Shown here in pieces: positions 49,086 to 58,676 of a DNA stretch of 64,000 nucleotides. Every line of letters starts with the position of its first letter. The stretch's first letter is position 1. This stretch comes from Oceanimonas aquatica (lineage in GTDB: Bacteria; Pseudomonadota; Gammaproteobacteria; Enterobacterales; Aeromonadaceae). Under the pieces are notes generated by a model that saw only the letters and a program-made list of their open reading frames with translations, had not been told where the DNA came from and made no database searches. The stretch covers positions 246,800-310,799 of the forward strand of contig NZ_JAVBHX010000004.1 in NCBI RefSeq assembly GCF_030732065.1. Direction: 5' to 3'. The position numbers were made by a program, and so were the translations under genes.

Positions 49086-52000
49086 CGCATCACCTCTCTA
49101 TATACTTTTTGATACTCAGTTAGCATGTTGCTCATCTCAAAGTACCGGAATCTTCTTTTTGAATTAGTCTCAAGCTTTTTTATGATATTTGGGTTAGTTA
49201 TCAAACTCTTGAGTTCTTGCGCGAATTGGGTGGCTGTTACTTTTCCATCCTGGAGTTCAATAATGACTGCGGCGTGGCCTTTATCATCTTGTGTCATGTT
49301 ACGGATCTCGCCAATATCTGTTGCCAGCATAGCCTTGCCCTGCGCCATGAACTCGATGAGTACAAGTGGCATTGATTCACTTACAAACATTGAGGGCAAC
49401 AAGCCAATATCTGAGATAGCGATGTAGTCCTGTAAATTTGAAACCTGGCCTATCAAGTGAATATACTCTGGCGGTTGGCTATCTCGTATTTTGTCAGCAG
49501 CGGGGCCTTCGCCTATTAATAGCAGATCTGCCTTGTGGCCGGATTCATTTAATGCTTTCACTGCCTCAACTGCGACAAACCAGCCTTTGTCTGTAGTTGC
49601 TCTGCTGGCAAGACATAAGACAGCTGCTCCGTCTCTGATCCCGAGGCTGGCTTTATCCAGGGCGTTGGGAAGTTCCGGCTCGTAACCATTTAAAATCTTG
49701 GACAGCTTTTCAGGGATTCCAAGTTTTTGAAAAACCTTACGATTTTTCTCTGCTGTGTAGACCCAATGGTCTACCTCATAGAGCATTCCTTCGTAATATT
49801 TTCTGAAGTCATGATCCAGAGCTTCCGACTGCAGAAGCGCTTCATAGCATCCGTGAGTAGATACTATCCATCGTACTTTTTCTGGTAAATCTTTATAGTT
49901 CTCATGGACGTACTTATCGGACCACCATACTGAGCTATGGATGATATCTATGTCGAAAATCTCTGCTAGTTCACTCAACTTGATCTCAGCTGCGTTAAAA
50001 AGAGGTACATCCTGGTTAATTTTTCGCGAAACTTCACAATGTTCTGGGTGCTTTCCTACATTGACAAGAATTGCTTCCCCACCGATTCTCCGGTATGCGT
50101 TCGCTAGCCGTATTGAAAAAAGCTGTCCACCACCAGGCGACAGATCACTTACAACAACCAGCAGTGATGGCAACTCTATTGTCTTTTTCTTTGAAAGCTT
50201 TTTGATTAATTTTGCTTTATTGTACAGTTCGTTCAATATTTTTCCGGGGTGCTTGTAACTGAACCTTTCCCACTCATGATCTATCGCCCTGAAGGCTCCC
50301 ATCAATTGTTTTTTCCCAATAGGGAAGTGATCGATGATGTAACTGGTTATTTCGTATCGTTCCCTAAAATACTGCTCAGTACCTTCAATTTTGACAACTT
50401 GAGATGCCGAATGCCGCCGAAAATAATTAACAGCACTGGGACAGAATGCAATTTTCCCTCGCTTCATACATTCAAGATATATGAGCCAGTCACCACACAT
50501 TTTGTGCGCTCTAGCTGTCTCAAGTGTTTCACCAAATGAGGTTCTTCTGATCAATAACCCACTTGCGTTGACTAGAGTTTGGTAGGCCGCAAAGTGTTCT
50601 GAAACCTCTTGAATCCCTGTTTTTACGTACGCAGTATCAAACTTTCCCGGATAGGCCATTTCAAAATAGGGAGTAAAAGCGCCAGTGTGCACATTACTGT
50701 GTTCATCAATCATTTCCACTTTGGCAAAGGCTATATTGACTAATGGGTCATCAAACTTGGGCAATAGTTCAGACAGAAAATTAGTTGAGCAGCTGTCATC
50801 GCCTTCTGCAATCCATACAACATCACCTTGAGCTAAGTGAATGCCCTTCTCCCATTGCTTAAAGGGAGAACCCGAGTTCACCTTGTTCTCTATAAGAGTC
50901 ACGCGACAATCTTGTAGGTACGGGCGCACCTTATCCACTGTGCTATCCGTCGAGCAGTCATCCAATGCAATGATTTCAATGTCTTTGATTGGCTGATCCA
51001 GAATACTGTTCAGACGTTCTTCAATGAATTTCTCGTGGTTGTAGAACGGCACAATAACAGATACCGATGGTTTGTATTCTGTAACTTGTTGAATAGTATG
51101 GTATATTTTAAGGTTTTGCTGCTCTGTTGTGTAGTTGGAAAAAAGTTTTGCCCGAGCGCAGTCGCCAAGCTCCTGCCGATACTGGGGATGCTCCAGCAGT
51201 TGCTGAATGGCCTTTGCTGCCAGTTGTGGATCTATTTCCGGTACAGCGATGCCTGCGTCTTGCTCAATAAACGCTATGATGCCAGTTGCGGGCTCAAAGC
51301 AAACAGTAGGTACACCGTGTTGGGCAGATTCCAGAACCACAAGTGGGAAAGGATCTTCCCGAGATGACATAAAGAATACATCAGCTGCGGCGAGCAGCTT
51401 ATTAGCATTGTTCCTGTTACCAGCGAAGATAATCCAGCTTTTTTCTTGTTCAGTTAGCGACGCTTCCAATGCTTCCTGGTCTGGGCCCTGGCCCAGCCAT
51501 GCGAACTCAATGTGCCGATTGGTTTGCGTTTTCAGAAAACGAGCTGCTTCAAGAAACAGATCCGGGCCTTTGCGCTCATAAACGGTTCCACAACCCATAA
51601 CTACAAAAGAGTCTGGACTCAGGCCCAGCTCTTTCCTCGCATCGGCCTGCAGTTCATTGGTGATCGCTTCTTTTCGGGCTACCGGGTTGATGAAGGCAGG
51701 GACCGTCGTCAGTGCTTCGGTAGCTATTTGGTATTTGGCTTCAAGTGTTGCTGAGGAAGCAGGAGAGGCTGAGATCCAATGTTTGGTTCGGCTGAGCAAT
51801 GCTTCCATTTCATCAGGAAAGGTTGAAAGCACTTTTTCCATTTCATGTATATGAGTAATGATCTCACAATCCAGTTTTGCTCCTGTGTGTTCCAAGTAGT
51901 TAAACAAGCGACCAGAGACAACAGTGTTGAGATACGCGAACTCAAAGTCTTCGTTAAGGAACGTTTTCAGGTCTTCAGGTTGATCGACACCACTACCCGA

Positions 52001-53038
52001 CAGCACATATACATCTGCGAATTCAGCATATCTGTCAGCTACAGGTCCAGGAGCAAGAAGCAGAAGTTTGATTCTGCGAGTAGTATGGTTGAAAAACCAT
52101 CGTACTACCTCAAGTAGTACGATCTCTGAGCCTGCTAATACACCATCATGCCCTACAAACAACAGTGGCTTATGAGCATAACTAATTACACGTTCACTAT
52201 TTTGAAGTGGGGAGTGACTTGCTCGGCCTTCTTGGTGTCCTGACTCGATATAATGGCGAAAAGCAGGTATACCAGCTTCTCTTACATCAGCATTCAGCTT
52301 GTAATAGAACGAAGGATCAAACCATTGATTTGGTTTTCTACCTTCACGCTCACCGTTTGACCAATAGTGTTCTTCTGGAGTAATGCCAGCTTTTCTTACA
52401 TCATCATTTTCTTTCAGGTAATATTCGGGATCAAATTTATTTCTTTCTATAACTAACTCATTTGAGTGTGCTAAAGAATCTGATAGTGAGCTTATTGGAT
52501 TTATCTCATCATCTTTTGACACATAGATGGTAGGTTCCTCGAGCTCTATACTTGATAGCTGAGAGTCTTCTGTTGCTTGAATTACTGGAAGATGAGGGTT
52601 AATCTTTCTTCCTTCATATTTGCCATGTCTGATATAGTGAGTTAGTATATCAAACTTCTCGTCAAGAGACTGAAGGTCCTCATAAAGGTTTTTATAGTAG
52701 TTTGCATCAAAATGACCAAGGCTCAGCACTCTGTCGTATTCTAATTTTTCCTCTTCATTTCGAAGCCGACCTTCACCAAGCCCGTGCATAATAAAGTGAA
52801 TGACAGGGTTAATTCCTGCATCTTTTACATCTTTATAATTGGAAAGGTACCATTCAGGATCAAATGAAGGGTTCGGTTTTCGGTTTTCCTTGAAGCCAAT
52901 TTGAATATAATGTTCAATTGAGTTGGCATCAGATAAGCGTGCGTCTTGATATTTTCTTAGATAAAACACGCTATCAAAAAAGTTGTTTTTTTCTAGGAGT
53001 GCTCTGAGCTTTTTGGGTTTCATAATGATTGGTATCAC
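49082..53038 (-). CDS. Giant multidomain glycosyltransferase (five N-terminal repeats, GT4-GT2-GT4)
   Basis: 1318 residues. Residues 20-275 hold five copies of a repeat of about 38 residues with consensus FDxxYYL...DVxxAGI.P..HY...G..EGR (copies near 20, 59, 110, 202 and 240). Then come a GT4-type domain (about 290-650: LLFVGHDGVLAGSEIVLLE, VMGCGTVYERKGPDLFLEAA), a GT2 domain (about 655-890: VSVIVPFYNHEKFIEERL, ALDDCSTDSTV, IAEGDDSCS) and a second GT4 domain (about 960-1318: VVVSDLSPGGGQLFSIRLA, CLASRATTDKGWFVAVEA). It could build several linkages of the capsule repeat. Start GTG 53038 overlaps the upstream stop (GTGA); ATG 53023 is an alternative. Confidence 0.88.
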   Translation of the reverse strand: MIPIIMKPKKLRALLEKNNFFDSVFYLRKYQDARLSDANSIEHYIQIGFKENRKPNPSFDPEWYLSNYKDVKDAGINPVIHFIMHGLGEGRLRNEEEKLEYDRVLSLGHFDANYYKNLYEDLQSLDEKFDILTHYIRHGKYEGRKINPHLPVIQATEDSQLSSIELEEPTIYVSKDDEINPISSLSDSLAHSNELVIERNKFDPEYYLKENDDVRKAGITPEEHYWSNGEREGRKPNQWFDPSFYYKLNADVREAGIPAFRHYIESGHQEGRASHSPLQNSERVISYAHKPLLFVGHDGVLAGSEIVLLEVVRWFFNHTTRRIKLLLLAPGPVADRYAEFADVYVLSGSGVDQPEDLKTFLNEDFEFAYLNTVVSGRLFNYLEHTGAKLDCEIITHIHEMEKVLSTFPDEMEALLSRTKHWISASPASSATLEAKYQIATEALTTVPAFINPVARKEAITNELQADARKELGLSPDSFVVMGCGTVYERKGPDLFLEAARFLKTQTNRHIEFAWLGQGPDQEALEASLTEQEKSWIIFAGNRNNANKLLAAADVFFMSSREDPFPLVVLESAQHGVPTVCFEPATGIIAFIEQDAGIAVPEIDPQLAAKAIQQLLEHPQYRQELGDCARAKLFSNYTTEQQNLKIYHTIQQVTEYKPSVSVIVPFYNHEKFIEERLNSILDQPIKDIEIIALDDCSTDSTVDKVRPYLQDCRVTLIENKVNSGSPFKQWEKGIHLAQGDVVWIAEGDDSCSTNFLSELLPKFDDPLVNIAFAKVEMIDEHSNVHTGAFTPYFEMAYPGKFDTAYVKTGIQEVSEHFAAYQTLVNASGLLIRRTSFGETLETARAHKMCGDWLIYLECMKRGKIAFCPSAVNYFRRHSASQVVKIEGTEQYFRERYEITSYIIDHFPIGKKQLMGAFRAIDHEWERFSYKHPGKILNELYNKAKLIKKLSKKKTIELPSLLVVVSDLSPGGGQLFSIRLANAYRRIGGEAILVNVGKHPEHCEVSRKINQDVPLFNAAEIKLSELAEIFDIDIIHSSVWWSDKYVHENYKDLPEKVRWIVSTHGCYEALLQSEALDHDFRKYYEGMLYEVDHWVYTAEKNRKVFQKLGIPEKLSKILNGYEPELPNALDKASLGIRDGAAVLCLASRATTDKGWFVAVEAVKALNESGHKADLLLIGEGPAADKIRDSQPPEYIHLIGQVSNLQDYIAISDIGLLPSMFVSESMPLVLIEFMAQGKAMLATDIGEIRNMTQDDKGHAAVIIELQDGKVTATQFAQELKSLITNPNIIKKLETNSKRRFRYFEMSNMLTEYQKVYREVMR

Positions 53039-54855
53039 TTATTTTTTATAACTTTACTAAAGCCGAGTATTGAGTAAATACGGGATGGTTTTTTCTGCTT
53101 TTTCAAAATGTCAAGATCTTTAACTACGATATCAATGGATTCTGTCAGGCTGTTAACTTCTTGCGAAAGTTCGTCTTTTATTTTTAACAGTTCAGAATTT
53201 TCTGATTCCAAATTATTTATCTTTACTTGGCTCTGTTCGATTTGTTGAGCATAGCTCTGCTTGAGATCTAACAGCTGTTGGTCTTTCTCTTGTAATGCCT
53301 GTTCACTGCTCAGCGTCTGTTCTCTGAGTTGCTGTTCCAGCTTGTGTGATTCTTCGTGCAGGGCAGCCTTCTCTTTGCTTAAACGATCAATATGGCTTTG
53401 CAGCTCATCTTTTTGGGCTTGCCTGGCTTTTTTGATGCTATCCAGATCTTGCAGTAATTGCTCTGCCTCTTGTTCCTGTTTTGTTTGGCACTCCAACAGT
53501 TGGTCATTTTTCTGTTTCAGGAGTTTTATCTGTGCCTGATTCTGCTCCACCTCTTGTGCGTGGCTTTGTTCAAGCTCTGTAAGCTTGGTCTGGATTTTCA
53601 GTAGCTGCTGGTCGCTAACTTGTGTTTGCTTTTTAAGTTGCTGCTCCAGCCTGTTTGATTCTTCGTTTAGTGCTACTTTCTCTTTATTCAGAGTATTAAT
53701 CTGGCTTTGTAACTCGGCCATTTGAGACCGTTTGGCTTCTTTGATGCTGTTCAGATCCTGAAGTAACTGCTCTGCTTTTTGCTCTAACCGACTTTGGTGT
53801 TTCAATAGTTGGCTTTTTTCCGACTCCAGAATCTCCATTTGCTCTCGGCTCTGCTCTAACTCTTGCTGCAGCTGATTTTTCTGTCTCGAGAGGCGATCTT
53901 TTTCCGATTCTAAAGCCGCAATTTCAGATTGGTTCAGCTCAGCTTGTTGTTCGAGTTGTTCTTTAAAGGAATGTGCTTGGTTAATGGCCTGATCTCTTTG
54001 TACATGGAGATCTCGGGAAATTTGGCTTTGAAACTGAACATCATAGGTATGGAGAAATTGGTAAAGAGAGCTTACTTCATTAAAAATAGCATTCCATTTT
54101 TTTTCTGTTACGTCTTTAAAACTATCATGTTGGACAAAAGAAATCAGCTCTCTAATAAATCCAGGAATGTTTTCTGCAACGTTATTTATATCAATGTTAT
54201 GGTGCTTTAAAGTTGGATCCAGAAACTGCTCTTTAACGGTAGCTATGGTATTTTTACTAAGCTCAACTTCAACAAAGTGAGCCAGTTCTGGCAAAATATC
54301 GGCAGTGTTAGCCATTAAGCTGTTAAAGCTAATAAAATAGCGTGGATATATTCTTGAATATTTTTCCGCAAGCAAAAGGTGCTTGGCCCATAGTAGTAAC
54401 GATTTTTCTGTTGAGAAGTTATTACGTTTTTTTAAAGAGCGCGAGACTTCAAAGGGGTTCCTATAAGGGATAACAACTTTTATTGTAATTCCAAGCTCCA
54501 GTAAGACTCTTTCCCAGAAAGGGAAAGTTATACACATTCTGGGATCTTTGAGTGCAAAGCACTTACTGTAACTAAATTCTTCCTGGATGAAATTTTTTGC
54601 TTCATCCAAATGTTGAACTATCGACTCTTCACTGATTGTAATATTAAACCGAGTATCGTCGTAGTTAGAACCATTAGCAGCGATAACTCTTGTGTTGATA
54701 TCAACTACTTTTTGTCCTTCAAAGAAACCCTTTGGATTATCTTCTTGCGCCGGCCATAGATCTTGCGGTAGCATTACTCCAATTTTTTCTAATGTACCTG
54801 TTAAAGCGGAAGTTCCGCTTCTGTGCATACCAAGAACAATAATACATGTTTTCAT
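53035..54855 (-). CDS. Sulfotransferase-domain protein with long coiled coil
   Basis: 606 residues. N-terminal sulfotransferase-type domain (1 to about 270) with PAPS loop LGMHRSGTSALTGTLEK and 3'-phosphate motif PYRNPFEVSRSLKKRNN. About residues 280-590 are a continuous Gln/Glu/Leu-rich coiled coil containing a tandem duplication with a period of about 103 residues (AEQLLQDLNSIKEA and AEQLLQDLDSIKKA mark the two copies). The coil may tether the enzyme in a synthesis complex. ATG 54855 has AAGGA upstream; an earlier in-frame ATG at 54879 is less likely. Confidence 0.82.
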   Translation of the reverse strand: MKTCIIVLGMHRSGTSALTGTLEKIGVMLPQDLWPAQEDNPKGFFEGQKVVDINTRVIAANGSNYDDTRFNITISEESIVQHLDEAKNFIQEEFSYSKCFALKDPRMCITFPFWERVLLELGITIKVVIPYRNPFEVSRSLKKRNNFSTEKSLLLWAKHLLLAEKYSRIYPRYFISFNSLMANTADILPELAHFVEVELSKNTIATVKEQFLDPTLKHHNIDINNVAENIPGFIRELISFVQHDSFKDVTEKKWNAIFNEVSSLYQFLHTYDVQFQSQISRDLHVQRDQAINQAHSFKEQLEQQAELNQSEIAALESEKDRLSRQKNQLQQELEQSREQMEILESEKSQLLKHQSRLEQKAEQLLQDLNSIKEAKRSQMAELQSQINTLNKEKVALNEESNRLEQQLKKQTQVSDQQLLKIQTKLTELEQSHAQEVEQNQAQIKLLKQKNDQLLECQTKQEQEAEQLLQDLDSIKKARQAQKDELQSHIDRLSKEKAALHEESHKLEQQLREQTLSSEQALQEKDQQLLDLKQSYAQQIEQSQVKINNLESENSELLKIKDELSQEVNSLTESIDIVVKDLDILKKQKKPSRIYSILGFSKVIKNK

Positions 54856-54944
54856 TCTAATTCCTTCAGAGTTCAACAACTGACTCTTAGTATGATTTTA
54901 ATTAACTTTTATCTTATATAAATCTTAAAGCAGGTGTTAAATGA

Positions 54945-55805
54945 CTATACTAACGCCTCATTTAACATGGCATTTAACTGTTCGCGCCAGTGAACAGATT
55001 TAATATTTAATGCTTGCTGTAATGAACTGCTGCTTAATACGCTGTAACTAGGGCGCTTTGCTGGAGTAGGGTAGTCTGCCGTCTCTATGGCATTAACCGG
55101 AATTTGCTTGTTAAGCAGCCCCTTGCATCGTGCCAAAGACTGAATAGCTACGGCAAAGTCATACCAGCTGGCCACACCCGCATCGCTCCAGTGATAAATG
55201 CCAGCCGGTTTCTGCTGTGCCGCTTGCCAGCAAACTCGTGCCAGGCCAGCAGCCCAGGTGGGTGCCCCTATTTGATCTGCTACCACGCCCAGTTGCTCTT
55301 TTTCGTTCATTAACCGCAGCATGGTTTTTACAAAGTTATTGCCATGGCTGCTGTATACCCAGCTGGTGCGGATAATGGTGGCAGAGGGCAGGGCTTGTTG
55401 CACGCCTCGTTCACCGGCCAGCTTGCTGCTGCCATATACGCTTACCGGGTTGGGTGTGCTGTCAGGGGTATATGGAGTGTTGGCTGTGCCGTCAAATACA
55501 AAATCAGTAGACACTTGCACCAGGTGAGCGCCTATCGACTGGCAGGCTTCTGCCAGATATTGTGGCCCTTTGGCGTTGATATTAAATGCCTGCTCTTGTT
55601 CGGTCTCAGCCTTGTCTACGGCTGTATAAGCGGCGGCGTTTATTACTGCATCCGGCTGTTCTGCGGTAATAAGGGTATGCACTGCGGCCTGGTTGCTGAT
55701 GTCCAGCTCTTGGCTTGATACAAAACGGGCTGTTATTCCGGCAGGAATACTGTTGGCCAGCTCATAAGCAAGCTGGCCATTTTTGCCGATAATTAGAATG
55801 TACAT
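54945..55805 (-). CDS. rmlD: dTDP-4-dehydrorhamnose reductase
   Basis: 286 residues; last step of dTDP-L-rhamnose synthesis. Seen: ILIIGKNGQLAYEL, VINAAAYTAVDKAE, VSTDFVFDGTANTPY, catalytic YGSSKLAGE and IIRTSWVYSSHGNNFVKTM. ATG 55805 is chosen because the upstream extension is encoded by a family A repeat. Part of the rmlA-rmlC-rmlD run. Confidence 0.95.
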   Translation of the reverse strand: MYILIIGKNGQLAYELANSIPAGITARFVSSQELDISNQAAVHTLITAEQPDAVINAAAYTAVDKAETEQEQAFNINAKGPQYLAEACQSIGAHLVQVSTDFVFDGTANTPYTPDSTPNPVSVYGSSKLAGERGVQQALPSATIIRTSWVYSSHGNNFVKTMLRLMNEKEQLGVVADQIGAPTWAAGLARVCWQAAQQKPAGIYHWSDAGVASWYDFAVAIQSLARCKGLLNKQIPVNAIETADYPTPAKRPSYSVLSSSSLQQALNIKSVHWREQLNAMLNEALV

Positions 55806-55812
55806 CAAAAAT

Positions 55813-55861
55813 GCCCCTTCGGGGGTGTTAGCTGTCAGCTTTAAGCTGTAAGCCATAAGTT
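55813..55861. repeat. Repeat family A unit upstream of rmlD
   Basis: GCCCCTTCGGGGGTGTTAGC followed by TGTCAGCTTTAAGCTGTAAG and CCATAAG. Lies in the gap between rmlC and rmlD. Confidence 0.72.
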
Positions 55862-55867
55862 AAAGAA

Positions 55868-55935
55868 ACCAAAGATCCTGACCTTCGTCAGGATGACGGC
55901 TAGCAAAAGTCAGGATGACGGCTAGCAGAACCGGC
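55868..55935. repeat. Palindrome and 20-base direct repeat in the rmlC-rmlD gap
   Basis: ATCCTGAC / GTCAGGAT form a short hairpin around 55869-55888. GTCAGGATGACGGCTAGCA occurs twice in a row about 27 bases apart. GTCAGGATG also occurs in the loop of the palindrome near 41424. Confidence 0.6.
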
Positions 55936-55962
55936 AGCTAAAGCGCCGGCTACAAGGCTCAT

Positions 55963-56508
55963 TTAGAAGGTATCAGCCTGGGATAGCAGGGGGGCGTTGG
56001 TGTCTTTTTCGGAGAGGGTGGGCTGCTCTCCGTTTACCAGAGGCCAGTTTATGTTCAGCTCCGGATCGTTCCAGCGCAGGCTGCGGTCGTGCTCAGGGGC
56101 GTAGTAGTTGGTGCACTTGTAAACAAAGTCTGCGCTGTCGCTCATTACATAAAAACCATGAGCAAAGCCTTCGGGCACCCAGAACTGGCGTTTGTTTTCT
56201 GCAGAAAGCACCACACCTACATGCTGGCCAAAGGTGGGGGAGTTTTTGCGCATATCTACGGCCACATCATAGACTTCGCCGCTTACCACCCGCACCAGCT
56301 TACCCTGGGGCTGCTGAATCTGATAATGCAAACCGCGCAGAATACCCTGCACCGAGCGTGAGTGGTTGTCTTGCACAAAGGGTTTGCCACCGGTCAGCTC
56401 ATCAAACAGGCTTTGACGAAAGGTTTCCATAAAAAAGCCACGTTCATCACCAAATACGGTGGTTTCAATGATCTTTACCTCGGGAATGGCGGTGTCGATA
56501 ATATTCAT
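55963..56508 (-). CDS. rmlC: dTDP-4-dehydrorhamnose 3,5-epimerase
   Basis: Cupin enzyme of 181 residues, third step of dTDP-L-rhamnose synthesis. Seen: FGDERGFFMETFRQS, QDNHSRSVQGILRGLHYQ with the catalytic His, VRVVSGEVYDVAVDMRKNSPTFG and the Tyr/Asp region DFVYKCTNYYAPEHD. Two bases separate it from rmlA. Confidence 0.96.
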   Translation of the reverse strand: MNIIDTAIPEVKIIETTVFGDERGFFMETFRQSLFDELTGGKPFVQDNHSRSVQGILRGLHYQIQQPQGKLVRVVSGEVYDVAVDMRKNSPTFGQHVGVVLSAENKRQFWVPEGFAHGFYVMSDSADFVYKCTNYYAPEHDRSLRWNDPELNINWPLVNGEQPTLSEKDTNAPLLSQADTF

Positions 56509-56510
56509 GT

Positions 56511-57440
56511 TTATGCCTTGTAGCTTCTTTTAAAACCAGTTTCATTAAGCAAATTAAGCAGGTACTGACCATAGCCGTTTTTCTTCATGGGGTCGGCCAG
56601 AGCTTTAAGCTGGGCATCGTCTATATAACCAAAGCGCCAGGCAATTTCTTCCGGGCAGCACACTTTAAGGCCCTGGCGTTTTTCTATGGTGGCAATAAAG
56701 TGGCCGGCTTCCAGCAGATCGTCGTGGGTGCCGGTGTCCAGCCAGGCACTGCCGCGGCCCAATGGCTCTACGTTCAGCAGGCCGTCTTGCAGATAGGCTT
56801 TGTTCACATCGGTAATTTCCAGCTCACCACGGGCAGAAGGCTTAATGGATTTGGCAATCTTAACTACGTTGTTGTCATAGAAATAGAGGCCGGGCACGGC
56901 AAAGTTGGACTTGGGCTGAGCGGGCTTTTCTTCCAGTGACAGCACCTTACCGTTTTCGTCGAACTCGGCCACACCGTAGGCGGTGGGATTTTGTACATGG
57001 TAGCCAAAAATGGTGGCACCTTGTTGTTGCATATTTGCTCTGTTTAGTGACTCGGTAAGATTATGGCCAAAGAAGAGGTTGTCACCAAGGATCAAACACA
57101 CCGGTGAGTCGCCAATAAACTCCTCTCCCAGAATAAAGGCCTGAGCCAGTCCGTCGGGAGTGGGCTGCACTTTATAGCTGAGTTTAATTCCCCATTCGCT
57201 GCCATCGCCTAGCAGGTCCTGAAAACGGGGCAGATCGGTGGGAGTAGAGATAATTAAAATATCTTTAATGCCTGCAAGCATCAGGGTGCTGAGCGGATAA
57301 TAGATCATGGGCTTGTCGTATACCGGCATCAGCTGTTTGCTGACCGCTTTAGTCAGCGGGTAGAGCCGGGTGCCTGAACCACCGGCCAGAATAATGCCTT
57401 TGCGCTGAACGGAAGATGAAGTCTTTTTAATGTTTAGCAT
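56511..57440 (-). CDS. rmlA: Glucose-1-phosphate thymidylyltransferase
   Basis: 309 residues; first step of dTDP-L-rhamnose synthesis. Seen: [72 protein letters not shown] and [19 protein letters not shown] 13-residue N-terminal extension ([13 protein letters not shown]) precedes the core; the ATG at 57440 has AGGTACC upstream. Confidence 0.96.
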   Translation of the reverse strand: MLNIKKTSSSVQRKGIILAGGSGTRLYPLTKAVSKQLMPVYDKPMIYYPLSTLMLAGIKDILIISTPTDLPRFQDLLGDGSEWGIKLSYKVQPTPDGLAQAFILGEEFIGDSPVCLILGDNLFFGHNLTESLNRANMQQQGATIFGYHVQNPTAYGVAEFDENGKVLSLEEKPAQPKSNFAVPGLYFYDNNVVKIAKSIKPSARGELEITDVNKAYLQDGLLNVEPLGRGSAWLDTGTHDDLLEAGHFIATIEKRQGLKVCCPEEIAWRFGYIDDAQLKALADPMKKNGYGQYLLNLLNETGFKRSYKA

Positions 57441-57457
57441 TTGGGGTACCTGTGTAC

Positions 57458-58540
57458 TTAGTCGCGGTGGTCACGAATGATCAGCATCATCATATTGGCA
57501 ATAAAAGCCAGAAACAGAGTGATGAGTGCAAAAATGGTGGTGTTGTAGAGTCGCTTCGGCTCGGTAGCATATTCCGGCTGCAGCGGGCTTTGCAGCACGC
57601 TTACCTGCTTGAGCTTGCGCGCAGCTTCTATCCGGGTGCTTTCCAGTGCAGCCAGGGCGCTGGAGTAGGTTTGCTGAGCAAATTGCGCTTTCAGCTCAAG
57701 GGCCTGATAACCGGCAGATATCTGGTTCAGGGCACTGCCGGTTTCTTTGGCAAGGCGGTTTTGCTCTTTGCCAATTTGTTGTTGCAGGGCGTTTATTTCG
57801 GCTTTTATTTGCACCAGCTCGGCGGAGCGGGTGCTCTGGTAGCTTTGTGCTGCGGTATAGCGGGCCTGCAGGCGGGCCAGTTCGCCTTCCAGCGTGCCTA
57901 CTACCTGATTAAGACTTTCTACGGTATGAATGGGTGAGATAAGACCATGTTCGTTCTGAAACGCCAGCAGGTTGGCCCGGGCTTCATCCAGCCGGTCACC
58001 CAGGCGATCGGTTTGTTTTTCAAGAAACTTAACCTGCTCTTCAGCCAGGCGCTGACCCATGTTGTTCATATGGGCTTCGCCGGCGCTTAGCAGCAATTGA
58101 GCCATGTCGTGGGCAAATTCAGGAGTAAAGGCTTGCACTTCTATATTGAGCACTCCGGCGTATTCATCCAGCTCTACACTTACGCGCTTTTGATAGTATT
58201 TGTGCAGCTCTTCTATGGGAGCGTCTTTGTTCCACAGGCTGGCAAACAGATCACCATTCTCGCTGTAGTGCTCGCGAAAGGGCAGTTCCCTGAGAACTGT
58301 GCTGAGCATATCGGTTGAGAGCAGGTGTTCGCGCAGCAGTAGCAGATCGCTGTGGCCGCCATTGCCCTGTATGAGGCTGGAGAAGCTGAACTCGGGGGCG
58401 GCAATTTGCGGGCTTTCCAGCACTACGGTAGCACGGGAGACGTAGCGATCGGATGCCCAGGCAAACCAGTAAAAGGCAACGGCCAGAATGGCCACCAGGG
58501 CGAGCGCCCAATGAGGTTGTTTTTTGATGAATTTTTGCAT
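57458..58540 (-). CDS. kpsE: Capsule export inner-membrane protein (KpsE/Wzz-type)
   Basis: 360 residues. A short N-terminal cytoplasmic tail and membrane helix (about 12-30) lead into a Wzz-type domain ([16 protein letters not shown]), a periplasmic coiled coil (about 150-310) and a C-terminal membrane helix (about 333-355). This fits the polysaccharide co-polymerase of ABC-dependent capsule export, which bridges the KpsMT transporter and the outer-membrane KpsD channel. Followed by rmlA after 17 bases. Confidence 0.9.
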   Translation of the reverse strand: MQKFIKKQPHWALALVAILAVAFYWFAWASDRYVSRATVVLESPQIAAPEFSFSSLIQGNGGHSDLLLLREHLLSTDMLSTVLRELPFREHYSENGDLFASLWNKDAPIEELHKYYQKRVSVELDEYAGVLNIEVQAFTPEFAHDMAQLLLSAGEAHMNNMGQRLAEEQVKFLEKQTDRLGDRLDEARANLLAFQNEHGLISPIHTVESLNQVVGTLEGELARLQARYTAAQSYQSTRSAELVQIKAEINALQQQIGKEQNRLAKETGSALNQISAGYQALELKAQFAQQTYSSALAALESTRIEAARKLKQVSVLQSPLQPEYATEPKRLYNTTIFALITLFLAFIANMMMLIIRDHRD

Positions 58541-58584
58541 TTTTTTTGTTCAGTTCCTTTTTCGAACCTGGCGTTTGTCTGGGG

Positions 58585-58676
58585 CGAGCTGTAAGCCGTA
58601 AGCTGTCAGCTTTAAGAGCCCCTTCGGGGAGCTATAAGCCATAAGCTGTCAGCTTAAAGCTTACGGCTCCCCGCCG
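58585..58676. repeat. Repeat family A, double unit between kpsE and kpsT
   Basis: Two adjacent copies of the GAGCTGTAAGCCGTAAGCTG / CCCCTTCGGGGAGC units. On the minus strand the element encodes the last residues and stop of kpsT (PPAGSRKL-stop). Confidence 0.77.
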
